Below are positions 8,813-15,318 of a stretch of 39,380 nt of DNA, in pieces. Position 1 is the stretch's first letter. Each line of letters starts with the position of its first letter. Source of the DNA: Deltaproteobacteria bacterium (lineage in GTDB: Bacteria; Desulfobacterota; DSM-4660; Desulfatiglandales; Desulfatiglandaceae); assembly GCA_022340265.1 (NCBI GenBank), contig JAJDOH010000266.1, positions 1 to 39,380 on the forward strand. The letters are read 5' to 3'. The notes beneath the pieces are model-generated. The model had not been told where the DNA came from. It searched no databases and saw nothing but the letters and a program-made list of their open reading frames with translations. Made by a program: the position numbers and the translations under genes.

Positions 8813-8830
8813 TTGGCAGGATATTTGCAT
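8813..8830 (+). promoter_or_regulatory. Sigma-54 promoter, near-perfect consensus
   Basis: TTGGCAGGATATTTGCAT: GG at 8815-8816, exactly 10 bp, then GC at 8827-8828 within TTTGCAT. This is the best sigma-54 match in the window. Transcription should begin near 8840, next to the ATG of the ABM gene at 8842, which would make that message leaderless. Confidence 0.8.
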
Positions 8831-8841
8831 TTCCCAGTTCC

Positions 8842-9174
8842 ATGGTCCTGTTCATCTTACGAATGAAAGTCCCTGCAGAAAAACGCAAGGAACTTTCCCA
8901 GACGATCGCATTACTGATCGGCGCCATAAAGACAGAAAAAGGATGCCGGCGTTGCGACTTTTGCGGGAGTATGGAGGATGAAAATAGACTCTTCCTTTTT
9001 GAGGAGTGGGATACCCGGGAGGACGTTGACCGCTATCTAAAGTCTGAGGGGTTTAAGGTATTTCGAGGCGCGATGAACCTCCTCCAGGAGCCCTGCGAAA
9101 TGGTGTCTCACGAGGTAGCGGCGGGAAGTCATGCGTTAAATGGGACTGATAATGTTCAGAAAGGGGTGAAATGA
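8842..9174 (+). CDS. ABM-domain (antibiotic biosynthesis monooxygenase-like) protein
   Basis: A 110-residue dimeric ferredoxin-fold protein. MVLFILRMKV forms the first strand, followed by KRKELSQTIALLIGAIKTEK, CRRCDFCGSMEDENRLFLFE and EWDTREDVDRYL, the classic ABM helix-strand order. Members include small cofactor-free oxygenases and many of unknown role. The Cys pair CRRCDFC is noteworthy; the CRRC part is kept in the paralogue at 24416. No good ribosome site precedes the ATG, and the sigma-54 -12 element ends only 14 bp upstream. Its stop overlaps an alternative start of the sll1863-like gene. Confidence 0.8.
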   Translation: MVLFILRMKVPAEKRKELSQTIALLIGAIKTEKGCRRCDFCGSMEDENRLFLFEEWDTREDVDRYLKSEGFKVFRGAMNLLQEPCEMVSHEVAAGSHALNGTDNVQKGVK

Positions 9175-9203
9175 AAACATACGCGTCAATAATGGAGGTT
9201 CTT

Positions 9204-9479
9204 ATGATGGAAGGAAGAAAAGCATACGAAGAAAAGCTCGATGCACAGTTGAAGGAATGGAAGTCCCGGATCACTGTGCTCAAGGCCAAGGCGGACACAA
9301 AGACGGATTACGACACAATCATCCAGGCATTGGAGCATAAACAGGATGAGGCCATGACGAAGCTGCGGGAGTTGAAAACCGCCGGCGATGAGGCATGGGA
9401 AGACCACAAATCAGGCTTTGAAAAAGTATTGGACGCATTTCAGACCGCCTTCCATGGTGCGGCTGAAAATTTCAAATAG
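9204..9479 (+). CDS. sll1863-like coiled-coil stress protein
   Basis: A 91-residue, charged, almost entirely helical protein (EEKLDAQLKEWKSRITVLKA...). It includes the family-typical EAWEDHKSGFEKVLDAFQTA near the C-terminus. It matches the sll1863-type stress response proteins. Their molecular role is unknown; a chaperone-like or membrane-associated role is conceivable. I chose ATG 9204 (or 9207) because GGAGG at 9194-9198 is ideally placed. The longer ATG at 9171 overlaps the ABM stop and lacks a ribosome site. A lipoprotein version of this domain is encoded at 14347. Confidence 0.75.
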   Translation: MMEGRKAYEEKLDAQLKEWKSRITVLKAKADTKTDYDTIIQALEHKQDEAMTKLRELKTAGDEAWEDHKSGFEKVLDAFQTAFHGAAENFK

Positions 9480-9528
9480 GCAAGAAGGTCGGCGCCCTTC
9501 GGTCTGACATATGTTGTTTTCAGTTCAG

Positions 9529-9737
9529 GCGGAGGGATTTTAACTGGTGATATCAGTGTTCGCGAAAGGAGGTTCAATAACATGCAAATCGATATATCCC
9601 CACAACCGGTGGTTGCGCTGATCGCAGGTATTGCGATTCTCGTTGCTCCGAAACTATTGAATTTTATCGTTGCCATTTATCTCATTGTATTTGGCGTGTT
9701 AGGGCTGATCCGAATGTAGTCAAACCGAAATCCAACG
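9529..9737 (+). repeat. Dispersed repeat carrying the DUF3096 gene, copy 2
   Basis: Matches 279-489 through leader, gene and about 20 bp after the stop. After the shared TCAAACCGAAATCCAAC the csbD start present in copy 1 is missing, and the lmo0937 leader follows directly. Confidence 0.8.
9582..9719 (+). CDS. DUF3096-type small membrane protein (copy B)
   Basis: This 45-residue paralogue of the protein at 332 ends ...GVLGLIRM instead of ...GVLGLVRM. AAAGGAGG at 9566-9573 is a strong ribosome site. It is the middle gene of the cassette ABM / sll1863 / DUF3096 / lmo0937 / BON / Spy, spaced about 50-100 bp from its neighbours. Differences from copy A at DNA level are mostly in third codon positions, which suggests purifying selection. 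Confidence 0.75.
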   Translation: MQIDISPQPVVALIAGIAILVAPKLLNFIVAIYLIVFGVLGLIRM

Positions 9738-9769
9738 GAAGATTTTAGAGGTGTTAGGAGGGAGCGAAG

Positions 9770-9919
9770 ATGCTTTGGACCATATTTGTAATTCTTTTGA
9801 TTCTGTGGGGCTTGGGCTTGTTGACCGGGTACACGATGGGTGGTGTCATTCATGCCCTGCTGGTCATCGCCATCATCGTGGTGGTCATCCAGGTTATTCA
9901 AGGACGAAGACGTGTGTAG
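9770..9919 (+). CDS. lmo0937-family small membrane protein (copy 1)
   Basis: This 49-residue protein (MLWTIFVILLILWGLGLLTG...) has two hydrophobic helices joined by YTMGGVIH and a basic tail GRRRV, the hallmark pattern of the lmo0937 family of tiny membrane proteins of unknown function. GGAGGGAG precedes the ATG. A paralogue with the same loop and tail is at 15114, and a chimeric derivative is at 10937. Confidence 0.85.
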   Translation: MLWTIFVILLILWGLGLLTGYTMGGVIHALLVIAIIVVVIQVIQGRRRV

Positions 9920-9928
9920 CTACTTTAG

Positions 9929-9955
9929 GCCCTTGTCGGATGAGACAAGGGCTTT
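9929..9955 (+). terminator. Hairpin between lmo0937 and BON genes
   Basis: A perfect 9-bp stem GCCCTTGTC / GACAAGGGC with a 6-nt loop and a short TTT tail. It may attenuate read-through or stabilise the upstream message. A degenerate version precedes the broken BON copy near 15273-15295. Confidence 0.5.
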
Positions 9956-9974
9956 ACAGAAAGGAGTAACAGCA

Positions 9975-10292
9975 ATGAAAATGAGGAATAGATTTATCGG
10001 GTATTTTATCCTTCTGATAATGATCGCAGCCTTTTCGGCCTGTGCATCCACATCCAAACAGGAAAGCACTGGGGAATATGTCGACGATTCGGTGATCACG
10101 ACCAAGGTCAAATCCCTGCTTGCAGCGGATGATTTTCTTAAATCATTTAAGATCGGTGTAGAAACTTACAAAGGCAGCGTTCAACTGAGCGGATTCGTTA
10201 ACTCTCAAAAGGCCGCTGATAAAGCGGTTGAAATCGTACGGAGCGTCAAAGGGGTTACATCGGTAAAGAATGATCTGATCGTGAAAAAATAG
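9975..10292 (+). CDS. BON-domain exported protein
   Basis: A 105-residue protein with a signal segment (IGYFILLIMIAAFSAC), possibly a lipoprotein (cysteine after AFSA, a weak lipobox). One BON domain follows: DSVITTKVKSLLAADDFLKS..., VETYKGSVQLSGFVNS, and AVEIVRSVKGVTSVKNDLIV. BON domains bind membranes or phospholipids and occur in OsmY-type envelope stress proteins. The ATG at 9975 with AAGGAG upstream is chosen over longer in-frame starts. A truncated copy lies at 15319. Confidence 0.85.
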   Translation: MKMRNRFIGYFILLIMIAAFSACASTSKQESTGEYVDDSVITTKVKSLLAADDFLKSFKIGVETYKGSVQLSGFVNSQKAADKAVEIVRSVKGVTSVKNDLIVKK

Positions 10293-10324
10293 GGTGCGGG
10301 AAAAAGAGGAAAGGAGTGATTGTT

Positions 10325-10795
10325 ATGAAGAGATATCTATTTTCCAGAATGGTTGTAACAGGGGTTGTAGTGGTGTTGATGGGCTTTGGCGTCAACGCAT
10401 TTGCAGAAACGGGCGGAGGGTCCGGAATGGGCGGAGGCTCCAGAATGGGCGGAGGCTCCGGCATGGGTGGAGGCGCCGGAATGGGCGGAGGCCGAGCCAA
10501 CTTGACCGATGGTCAGATTAAGCAAATGCAGTCGGAACAAACTGCATTCAGGGCGGCCACGGAGGATATCCGCCAACAAATCACTGAAAAAAGGCAGGCA
10601 CTATATGCGGAACTGGCCAAACAGACACCCGATGCCACAACAGCCAAGGACCTTCAAAAGGAAATTTCGGACCTTCAGTCTCAATTTGACGAGAAGCGAC
10701 TGACACACATTCTTGAAATGAAAAAAATCGACCCGAATTTCACGGAAAGAAGAGGCATGGGACAGGATTATTTTCGCCGCGGACAGGCCAATTAA
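10325..10795 (+). CDS. Spy/CpxP-like periplasmic protein with Gly-Met repeats
   Basis: 156 residues: a signal peptide (VVTGVVVVLMGFGVNAFA), then a low-complexity GGGSGMGG-type repeat (about residues 30-56), then two long helices (TDGQIKQMQSEQTAFRAATE and the DLQKEISDLQSQFDEKRL region). The helical part and final MKKIDPNF...RRGMG resemble Spy/CpxP/ZraP-type periplasmic chaperones or metal-responsive proteins. AAGGAG lies 8 nt before the ATG. The Met residues in the repeat could bind metal (inference). It ends the second cassette. Confidence 0.65.
   Translation: MKRYLFSRMVVTGVVVVLMGFGVNAFAETGGGSGMGGGSRMGGGSGMGGGAGMGGGRANLTDGQIKQMQSEQTAFRAATEDIRQQITEKRQALYAELAKQTPDATTAKDLQKEISDLQSQFDEKRLTHILEMKKIDPNFTERRGMGQDYFRRGQAN
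10411..10495 (+). repeat. 18-bp tandem repeat within the Spy-like gene
   Basis: Four copies of an 18-bp unit (GGGCGGAGGCTCCGGAAT with small changes) plus a partial fifth. They encode repeated G-G-G-S-G-M units. In-frame copy-number change would alter only linker length. Confidence 0.85.
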
Positions 10796-10836
10796 GAAAT
10801 CAATAGATTATAGTTAACGACAATGGACTCGTTCAG

Positions 10837-10854
10837 TTTGGCATGAATTTTGAG
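10837..10854 (+). promoter_or_regulatory. Putative sigma-54 promoter
   Basis: TTTGGCATGAATTTTGAG has GG at 10840-10841, 10 bp, then GA at -12 instead of GC. It lies 83 bp before the chimeric gene at 10937. A second weaker candidate, TTTTTGGCAAGCAGACAT (about 10873-10890), resembles the ABM-gene promoter leader but lacks a -12 GC. I see no class I or class II dyad 100 bp upstream. Confidence 0.4.
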
Positions 10855-10936
10855 TGCGTTATAGCTCAGCGGTTTTTGGCAAGCAGACATAAGCTTCCAT
10901 AAACAATTTTTTGGATGCGCGAATGAGGTGGCGAAG

Positions 10937-11098
10937 ATGCTGTTGATCATATTCATAATTTTTCTAACGCTATGGGGGTTTGGCATATTTACAGGGTACA
11001 CTATGGGTTGCATTATTCATGACATGAAGGAAAACAAAGCCGGCAAAGTCCAAGAGAAAATCGGCCAGATCAAGAATGTCCTTGAGAAGCAACTATAG
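10937..11098 (+). CDS. Chimeric lmo0937-CsbD mini-protein
   Basis: 53 residues. The first 28 (MLLIIFIIFLTLWGFGIFTG, then YTMGCIIH) match the first helix and loop of the lmo0937 proteins at 9770 and 15114. The remainder (KENKAGKVQEKIGQIKNVLE...) matches the C-terminus of the CsbD-like protein at 14885 (KENSTGKVQEKIGEIKEVGG). The leader (CTTCCATA...GAGGTGGCGAAG) is the lmo0937 leader, while the sequence after the stop (GGCTTCCAT) is that after csbD. The gene thus arose by a fusion in a tandem cassette. The intact frame suggests a membrane-tethered CsbD helix. The radical SAM gene starts 31 bp downstream. Confidence 0.8.
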   Translation: MLLIIFIIFLTLWGFGIFTGYTMGCIIHDMKENKAGKVQEKIGQIKNVLEKQL

Positions 11099-11128
11099 GC
11101 TTCCATTTGAAATTGGGAGGAAAAACCC

Positions 11129-12529
11129 ATGGGAACAAAAACGATATCATTTATCGAGCCGAGTGCACCCGGCCTGCATATCTTCAGTAAATTCCCCATA
11201 CCGCGCCTTGGTGCGGTGCTATTGTCTACAATTCTCAGAGAAAGAGGATACGACGTAAAGACATTCATTGAGGATCTTGCCGCACCGGACTGGGCGTTCA
11301 TCGAGAGCTCGGATATTGTTTGCATTTCCACCATCACCTCAACGGCCATCAAAGCCTACAGCATGGGGAAAAGACTGAGGGAGCTTCATATCCCGGTGAT
11401 TATGGGGGGGGCACATCCCACGTTTCTTCCTGATGAAGCGCTGGGTTATGCCGACTTCGTCATACGGGGTGAAGGGGAGAATGCCCTTGTGGAACTGCTT
11501 GAACACATGGACAAAGGGGTTCCGCAATTAAAAGACATTAAAGGTCTTTCCTACAGGGACAGGGAAGGGACAAATGTTCACAATCCTTCCAGGGATTTTC
11601 TTGAAGACCTCGACAGCCTTCCCACGCCCGATTTCTCCCTTGTCCATAACTGGACCCCATCGAATACCTATCCTGTTGCCACATCGAGGGGTTGCCCCTA
11701 CGAGTGCAGCTTCTGCTCGGTCATCGGAATGTTCGGAAGGAAATACCGTTGTAAAAGCGTTGGGGCTACACTGGCGGAATTGAAACATGCCGTATCGGTA
11801 TCCAAAGCGGTCAAGTTCATTGTTGACGATAATTTTGCCGCCAGTAAAACAAGAACGAAACAAATTCTCCGAGCCATGATCGATGAAAAAATCAGGACAA
11901 GGTGGTCCGCACAGGTGAGGACTGAAGTGGGAAGGGATCCCGAACTTCTCCGCCTGATGGCTGATTCAGGTTGCGATACGCTGTTTATCGGTCTTGAATC
12001 CATCAATCCCAGGACGCTTGAAGAGTATAATAAAAAGCAGGACCTGCAGGATATCATTACCTGCATCAGAGCGGTCCGATATCACGGCATTCACGTCCAC
12101 GGAATGTTCGTTCTGGGAGCGGAAACCGATGACGTCCAAACGATTCGTGAGACGGTTGCTTTTGCACAGCGCCTTGCTATCGACACGATACAGATCATGA
12201 TTCTTACCCCGCTGCCGGGAACACCGCTTTTTGATGAGATGAAGAAGAACGGAAGGCTGCTTCATACGGACTGGAGTCAATATGATGTTCAGCATGTGGT
12301 TTACAAACCCCGACTCATGTCGCCGGCTACCCTGCAGATTGAGACCCTCAAGGCGATGGGACGTTTCTATTCGTGGAAATATGTCTTCAGGCATCTGGCG
12401 AAATTGAATTTCCACTACACAGCGGTCGGTCTTTTCGGCAAAAGAGCGGTTGACAAGAGTCTGAAGGCGTTCTCAGACTGTCTGGATCACGCTGCCTCAC
12501 CATCCTTTGGCTGCGAAGAGGTAACCTGA
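11129..12529 (+). CDS. B12-binding-domain radical SAM protein
   Basis: A 466-residue protein. Residues about 25-125 form a cobalamin-binding-like Rossmann domain (RLGAVLLSTILRERGYDVKT, IVCISTITST, VIMGGAHPTFLPDEAL). The radical SAM core starts with CPYECSFC (C189, C193, C196), which ligates the 4Fe-4S cluster. SAM-barrel features follow (FIVDDNFAASK, CDTLFIGLESINPRTLEEYN, MILTPLPGTPLFDEM). This is the methyltransferase/cyclase-like class that acts on lipids or secondary metabolites; the substrate is unknown. GGGAGG precedes the ATG. The 31-bp gap to the chimeric mini-gene and the 63-bp gap to the next gene suggest an operon. Confidence 0.85.
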   Translation: MGTKTISFIEPSAPGLHIFSKFPIPRLGAVLLSTILRERGYDVKTFIEDLAAPDWAFIESSDIVCISTITSTAIKAYSMGKRLRELHIPVIMGGAHPTFLPDEALGYADFVIRGEGENALVELLEHMDKGVPQLKDIKGLSYRDREGTNVHNPSRDFLEDLDSLPTPDFSLVHNWTPSNTYPVATSRGCPYECSFCSVIGMFGRKYRCKSVGATLAELKHAVSVSKAVKFIVDDNFAASKTRTKQILRAMIDEKIRTRWSAQVRTEVGRDPELLRLMADSGCDTLFIGLESINPRTLEEYNKKQDLQDIITCIRAVRYHGIHVHGMFVLGAETDDVQTIRETVAFAQRLAIDTIQIMILTPLPGTPLFDEMKKNGRLLHTDWSQYDVQHVVYKPRLMSPATLQIETLKAMGRFYSWKYVFRHLAKLNFHYTAVGLFGKRAVDKSLKAFSDCLDHAASPSFGCEEVT

Positions 12530-12592
12530 AAATTGAGCAAGACCCACGCACCATAAACACTCAAAGCAGATTCTGACAGGAGGCGCACCGTC

Positions 12593-13432
12593 ATGTCTTT
12601 TAAAGAAAATCTAAAGGCCAAAATGAAGATTGACAAGCTTGTTAAAAAGCTGATTTCCACCATGAAAGAGCCCCCCGGGAAGTGGTGGTTGGACAAGGAC
12701 CTCACTGAGGAGCTTCTTCATATGACCGATTTCGAGCATGAAAAGGTCAGGGATCTCCAGCTCTATGTACGCCCTTCGGCGGGTGAGACCATGGAGGTGC
12801 TGGTCCTGGACAACGCGTTACCCATTTACCGCACCACGGTGAATGACGTCGTCCTGCGCAAGAGCCCTTGCTGGCATGAAATGGTGAGCATCCGAAATAT
12901 CCGGAAAATCATGAATGACAAGGATGTCATCGTCAGTAAGGGGAAGGCATCGCTTGAGAAATTACACGCAGACGCTTTGGCTTTGTTGGATCTCACCTAC
13001 ACCGGGGATGACATGGCGCTGCTCCTTGAGGATGCGCGCCGTGGCCTGGCCCGAAAATCCGTTGAGCAGGTTCAGGAATGTCTTGAATTCTTTTTTGAAA
13101 TTCTGAATTTTCAGCCCCTGTTTTTCGGGCCGATGGAGCACGATTTGCAGACCTTTGCCATGGCAAAGCTTAACAATGGCGATGTTCCCACATTTGAGCA
13201 TCTCATCCTGTTCGATGAAAGAACCCTGCTGTTAGGTATGAAGAAAGGCGCCTTTTCGCCACAGCGCGATTTAGACCTGGATTGGTTCGGACAATATCTT
13301 CGGGGTGAGAAAACGGCCGACCTTCAAGGCATGGATGTTTTCGAATTTCTGGCTGAACTGGCTCTGGAAACGGCACATCCTAATGCTGCCGATGCTCAGA
13401 GCTTGGATGAACCGCAGATATCAACCGGCTGA
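12593..13432 (+). CDS. Conserved-looking protein of unknown function
   Basis: A 279-residue soluble protein with no signal peptide or membrane helix. The N-terminus is basic (KENLKAKMKIDKLVKKLIST). The middle contains DNALPIYRTTVNDVVLRKSP and WHEMVSIRNIRKIMNDKDVI, and the C-terminal part is acidic and Leu-rich (DWFGQYLRGEKTADLQGMDV). I recognise no family. A strong ribosome site (AGGAGG) precedes the ATG. A decayed copy of its C-terminal 60-65 codons lies at 24711-24907 behind another ABM gene, so it belongs to the duplicated cassette system. Likely co-transcribed with the radical SAM gene. Confidence 0.75.
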   Translation: MSFKENLKAKMKIDKLVKKLISTMKEPPGKWWLDKDLTEELLHMTDFEHEKVRDLQLYVRPSAGETMEVLVLDNALPIYRTTVNDVVLRKSPCWHEMVSIRNIRKIMNDKDVIVSKGKASLEKLHADALALLDLTYTGDDMALLLEDARRGLARKSVEQVQECLEFFFEILNFQPLFFGPMEHDLQTFAMAKLNNGDVPTFEHLILFDERTLLLGMKKGAFSPQRDLDLDWFGQYLRGEKTADLQGMDVFEFLAELALETAHPNAADAQSLDEPQISTG

Positions 13433-13604
13433 CCGAAACCTTGGGTGATAAATCTCTCTCCGCCGAAAAATGATTGCGACCGGACCCGTTTGATCCTCCG
13501 CTGAAGATCCGGTTCTCTTCAAGAATTCGCACATCATAAAACGGCGGCTTCTTTATTAAATCGGGGGCCGCCCCTTCTGAACGCAAATCGGCGTTTATAG
13601 TCTT

Positions 13605-13645
13605 CCATCGGGAGTTGGAAAGTATCATTGAACGGGCCGTTATAT
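13605..13645 (+). pseudogene. Scrap of the sigma-54 activator gene
   Basis: GGAAAGTATCATTGAACGGG is identical to 8380-8410 in the activator gene (codons for the [11 protein letters not shown] segment). The scrap then joins directly to sequence like that after the activator's stop (TTCAAAAACTCCCTCA compared with CTCAAAAATCCCCTCA). About 250 bp of gene between them has been deleted, so it is a relic of a duplicated activator end. Confidence 0.8.
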
Positions 13646-13654
13646 TCAAAAACT

Positions 13655-13690
13655 CCCTCAGCATATGGCGGTTCCACCAAATATTGAGGG
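13655..13690. promoter_or_regulatory. Tandem dyad, class II (copy 2)
   Basis: CCCTCAGCATATGGCGG followed by TTCCACCAAATATTGAGGG. Its end is 98 bp before the -24 GG of the sigma-54 promoter at 13788, the same spacing as copy 1. Confidence 0.55.
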
Positions 13691-13783
13691 CTACCCAATC
13701 ATTTCAACCTTCTCCTCGCTTCCTCCTGTTCATATAACGCATCGTTATTAATGGATTATTGCAGCATTCTGCCTTTGCCAGAT

Positions 13784-13803
13784 TGTTGGCAGGTCTTTTG
13801 CAA
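13784..13803 (+). promoter_or_regulatory. Sigma-54 promoter, near-perfect consensus
   Basis: TTGTTGGCAGGTCTTTTGCA: GG at 13788-13789, 10 bp, GC at 13800-13801. It has outlived its ABM gene, which is decayed here. It probably now drives the Cys-rich gene at 13937. Confidence 0.7.
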
Positions 13804-13936
13804 GTATAATTTTCGTGATCCTGGTCGGCATTCAAAAGGTTTTGGGGAAGGAGGGGAAGGAGCCGATAAACGCAAAAAGGAAGAGAGATAAGGGCCGACC
13901 ATAAACAACTCGAAAATGAATTAGAAGAGGTCAATC

Positions 13937-14185
13937 ATGGACAAGACATGTAATCCGCTTCGAAGAAGGGGAGAGAGGAACGTCTTTTGCTCTTACTACA
14001 AGGGTTGCCTGGACCATGCGGTCTGGATGTCCTGGCCCTACTGGGGTTGCGGTGATTGCAGGCATAAGCTCGATCAGGGAGCCAGGCCGGAGATGACGCT
14101 TTTCGGAGGAGATTCCACTGGGCATTATCTTTTGAGATTGAAGCCCCGGGTATCCGCCGCGGTATTCCGCGCCGGTAGCGAATGA
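13937..14185 (+). CDS. Small cysteine-rich protein, possible zinc ribbon
   Basis: An 82-residue protein with five Cys in its first half: MDKTCNPLRRRGERNVFCSY, then C-L-D-H-A-V-W and finally CGDC followed by R-H-K-L-D. The C-x12-C-x5-C-x13-C-x2-C spacing and aromatic context (WMSWPYWGCGDC) suggest a metal-binding mini-domain, perhaps zinc. I recall similar short proteins in Desulfobacterota but can name no family. The last 35 residues look less constrained. Only a weak ribosome site (AGAAGAGG) is present. It lies 134 bp after a sigma-54 promoter. Confidence 0.6.
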   Translation: MDKTCNPLRRRGERNVFCSYYKGCLDHAVWMSWPYWGCGDCRHKLDQGARPEMTLFGGDSTGHYLLRLKPRVSAAVFRAGSE

Positions 14186-14259
14186 TAGGGATCGTATTTT
14201 TCATCCCCATCTTGTGTCAGTAGTCAGCCAAGCCGCCGGCGGGGCCGGTTTGAACGGGA

Positions 14260-14280
14260 ATGAAACTTTGGAAGTTTCAT
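14260..14280. other. Perfect 9-bp inverted repeat
   Basis: ATGAAACTT-TGG-AAGTTTCAT forms a perfect stem without a T tract. It lies 67 bp upstream of the lipoprotein gene. Role unclear: it could be an operator or a 5'-leader hairpin. Confidence 0.4.
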
Positions 14281-14346
14281 AGGGGTACGGTTGCTGCACC
14301 ATTAATGATAACGGAGTAGAATATACCTGAAAAGGAGGTTGTGAAA

Positions 14347-14811
14347 ATGAGAAGGGTCGTGTTTTTAAGGGGATTATTGGGAATAATGCTTTTGGTCCCG
14401 GGGGCGTTGTCGGGATGTGGTGAGAAGGACCAACCCCAGAGCAAGCCTGCTGCCGTGTCCGGGGAAGATGTCAAAAAGGAGGCCAAGGAGGCTTATAACA
14501 CAGCCAAGGCCTACACGAAGGAGCAGATGCAGGCTTTTCGGGAGCAGACGGAAATTAAACTAAATGAATACAAGGAGGAGTTTGATCAGCTGCAGGCAAA
14601 AGCGGAAAAGATGGGAGGCGATGCGAAGACCAAAGCTGATGAACAATTGACCGCATTGAATCAAAAAACAGAGGTTTTAGCCGAGAAGTTGAAAGAGCTG
14701 AGTTCTTCCAGTGGAAATGCCTGGGAGCAATTAAAGTCAGGTATCGATGCGGCTCTGGAGGATTTGGGTAACGCCTACAAAAAGGCAGCGGCCGAGTTCA
14801 GCAAATCCTGA
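14347..14811 (+). CDS. Coiled-coil lipoprotein with sll1863-like domain
   Basis: 154 residues: a signal peptide with lipobox ALSGC, a polar linker, then a long charged helix (EAKEAYNTAKAYTKEQMQAF, KLNEYKEEFDQLQAKAEKMG). It ends in NAWEQLKSGIDAALEDLGNA, which parallels EAWEDHKSGFEKVLDAFQTA of the protein at 9204. It is therefore a membrane-anchored relative of that stress protein, facing the periplasm. ATG 14347 is chosen because AAGGAGG lies 8 nt upstream; the GTG at 14341 is too close to it. Confidence 0.8.
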   Translation: MRRVVFLRGLLGIMLLVPGALSGCGEKDQPQSKPAAVSGEDVKKEAKEAYNTAKAYTKEQMQAFREQTEIKLNEYKEEFDQLQAKAEKMGGDAKTKADEQLTALNQKTEVLAEKLKELSSSSGNAWEQLKSGIDAALEDLGNAYKKAAAEFSKS

Positions 14812-14842
14812 GAACAGTGATTTTACCTTATCAGGATTTTTT
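14803..14842 (+). terminator. Possible Rho-independent terminator
   Basis: AAATCCTGA / TCAGGATTT forms a 9-bp stem around a 19-nt loop and runs into a T tract. It overlaps the lipoprotein stop and separates it from csbD at 14885. Confidence 0.6.
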
Positions 14843-14884
14843 ATGTAAACTTCAGCGAAACCGAAATCAAACAGGAGGGATATC

Positions 14885-15064
14885 ATGAAATCAAGCACAA
14901 GGGACGAGGCAGAAGGCAAGTTGCACCAGGTGAAAGGTAAGATCAAGGAGATCGCCGGGAAAGTCATCCTGAATCCTGACTTGGAAGCCGAAGGCAAAAA
15001 GGAAAACAGCACCGGCAAAGTTCAAGAAAAAATCGGTGAGATCAAAGAGGTCGGCGGTAAGTAA
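14885..15064 (+). CDS. CsbD-family protein
   Basis: A 59-residue, highly charged protein (MKSSTRDEAEGKLHQVKGKI...) with the CsbD pattern EGK..Q.KGKIKE..GK in the first half and STGKVQEKIGEIKEVGG in the second. CsbD proteins are small, abundant general-stress proteins of unknown mechanism. A strong ribosome site (CAGGAGGGATATC) precedes the ATG. The lmo0937 gene follows after 49 bp. A truncated version lies at 499 and a fused C-terminal half at 10937. Confidence 0.85.
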   Translation: MKSSTRDEAEGKLHQVKGKIKEIAGKVILNPDLEAEGKKENSTGKVQEKIGEIKEVGGK

Positions 15065-15113
15065 ACAAAGGCTTCCATAGAAGGCTTTTGGAGGCGTTGG
15101 AGAGGTGGCTAAA

Positions 15114-15263
15114 ATGCTTTGGACCATATTTGTAATTCTCTTAATTCTGTGGGGGCTGGGTTTGTTGACAGGCTACACGATGGGTGGCGCCATCCATGCC
15201 CTGCTGGTCATTGCCATCATCGTGGTGCTGATCCAGGTTATTCAAGGACGAAGACGATCATAA
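15114..15263 (+). CDS. lmo0937-family small membrane protein (copy 2)
   Basis: A 49-residue protein that differs from the one at 9770 in only a few positions (GGAIHALL instead of GGVIHALL; tail GRRRS instead of GRRRV). The leader with GGAGAGGTGG is shared with the other copies. It lies between csbD and a broken BON gene, giving the fullest view of the probable ancestral gene order. Confidence 0.85.
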   Translation: MLWTIFVILLILWGLGLLTGYTMGGAIHALLVIAIIVVLIQVIQGRRRS

Positions 15264-15318
15264 CCATTCAGGCCCTTGCCGGACAAGGCGGGGTCCTTAC
15301 AGATAAGGCGTAACTGCC

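Larger units (their letters stand above)
13433..13936. other. Graveyard region of duplicated cassette pieces
   Basis: This 504-bp stretch holds an activator-gene scrap (13605-13645), class II dyads (13655-13690), an intact-looking sigma-54 promoter (13784-13803) and, after it, a decayed trace of the ABM gene start (TTCGTGATCCTGGTCGGCAT, compare 8836-8860). I see no intact gene before 13937. Confidence 0.6.
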
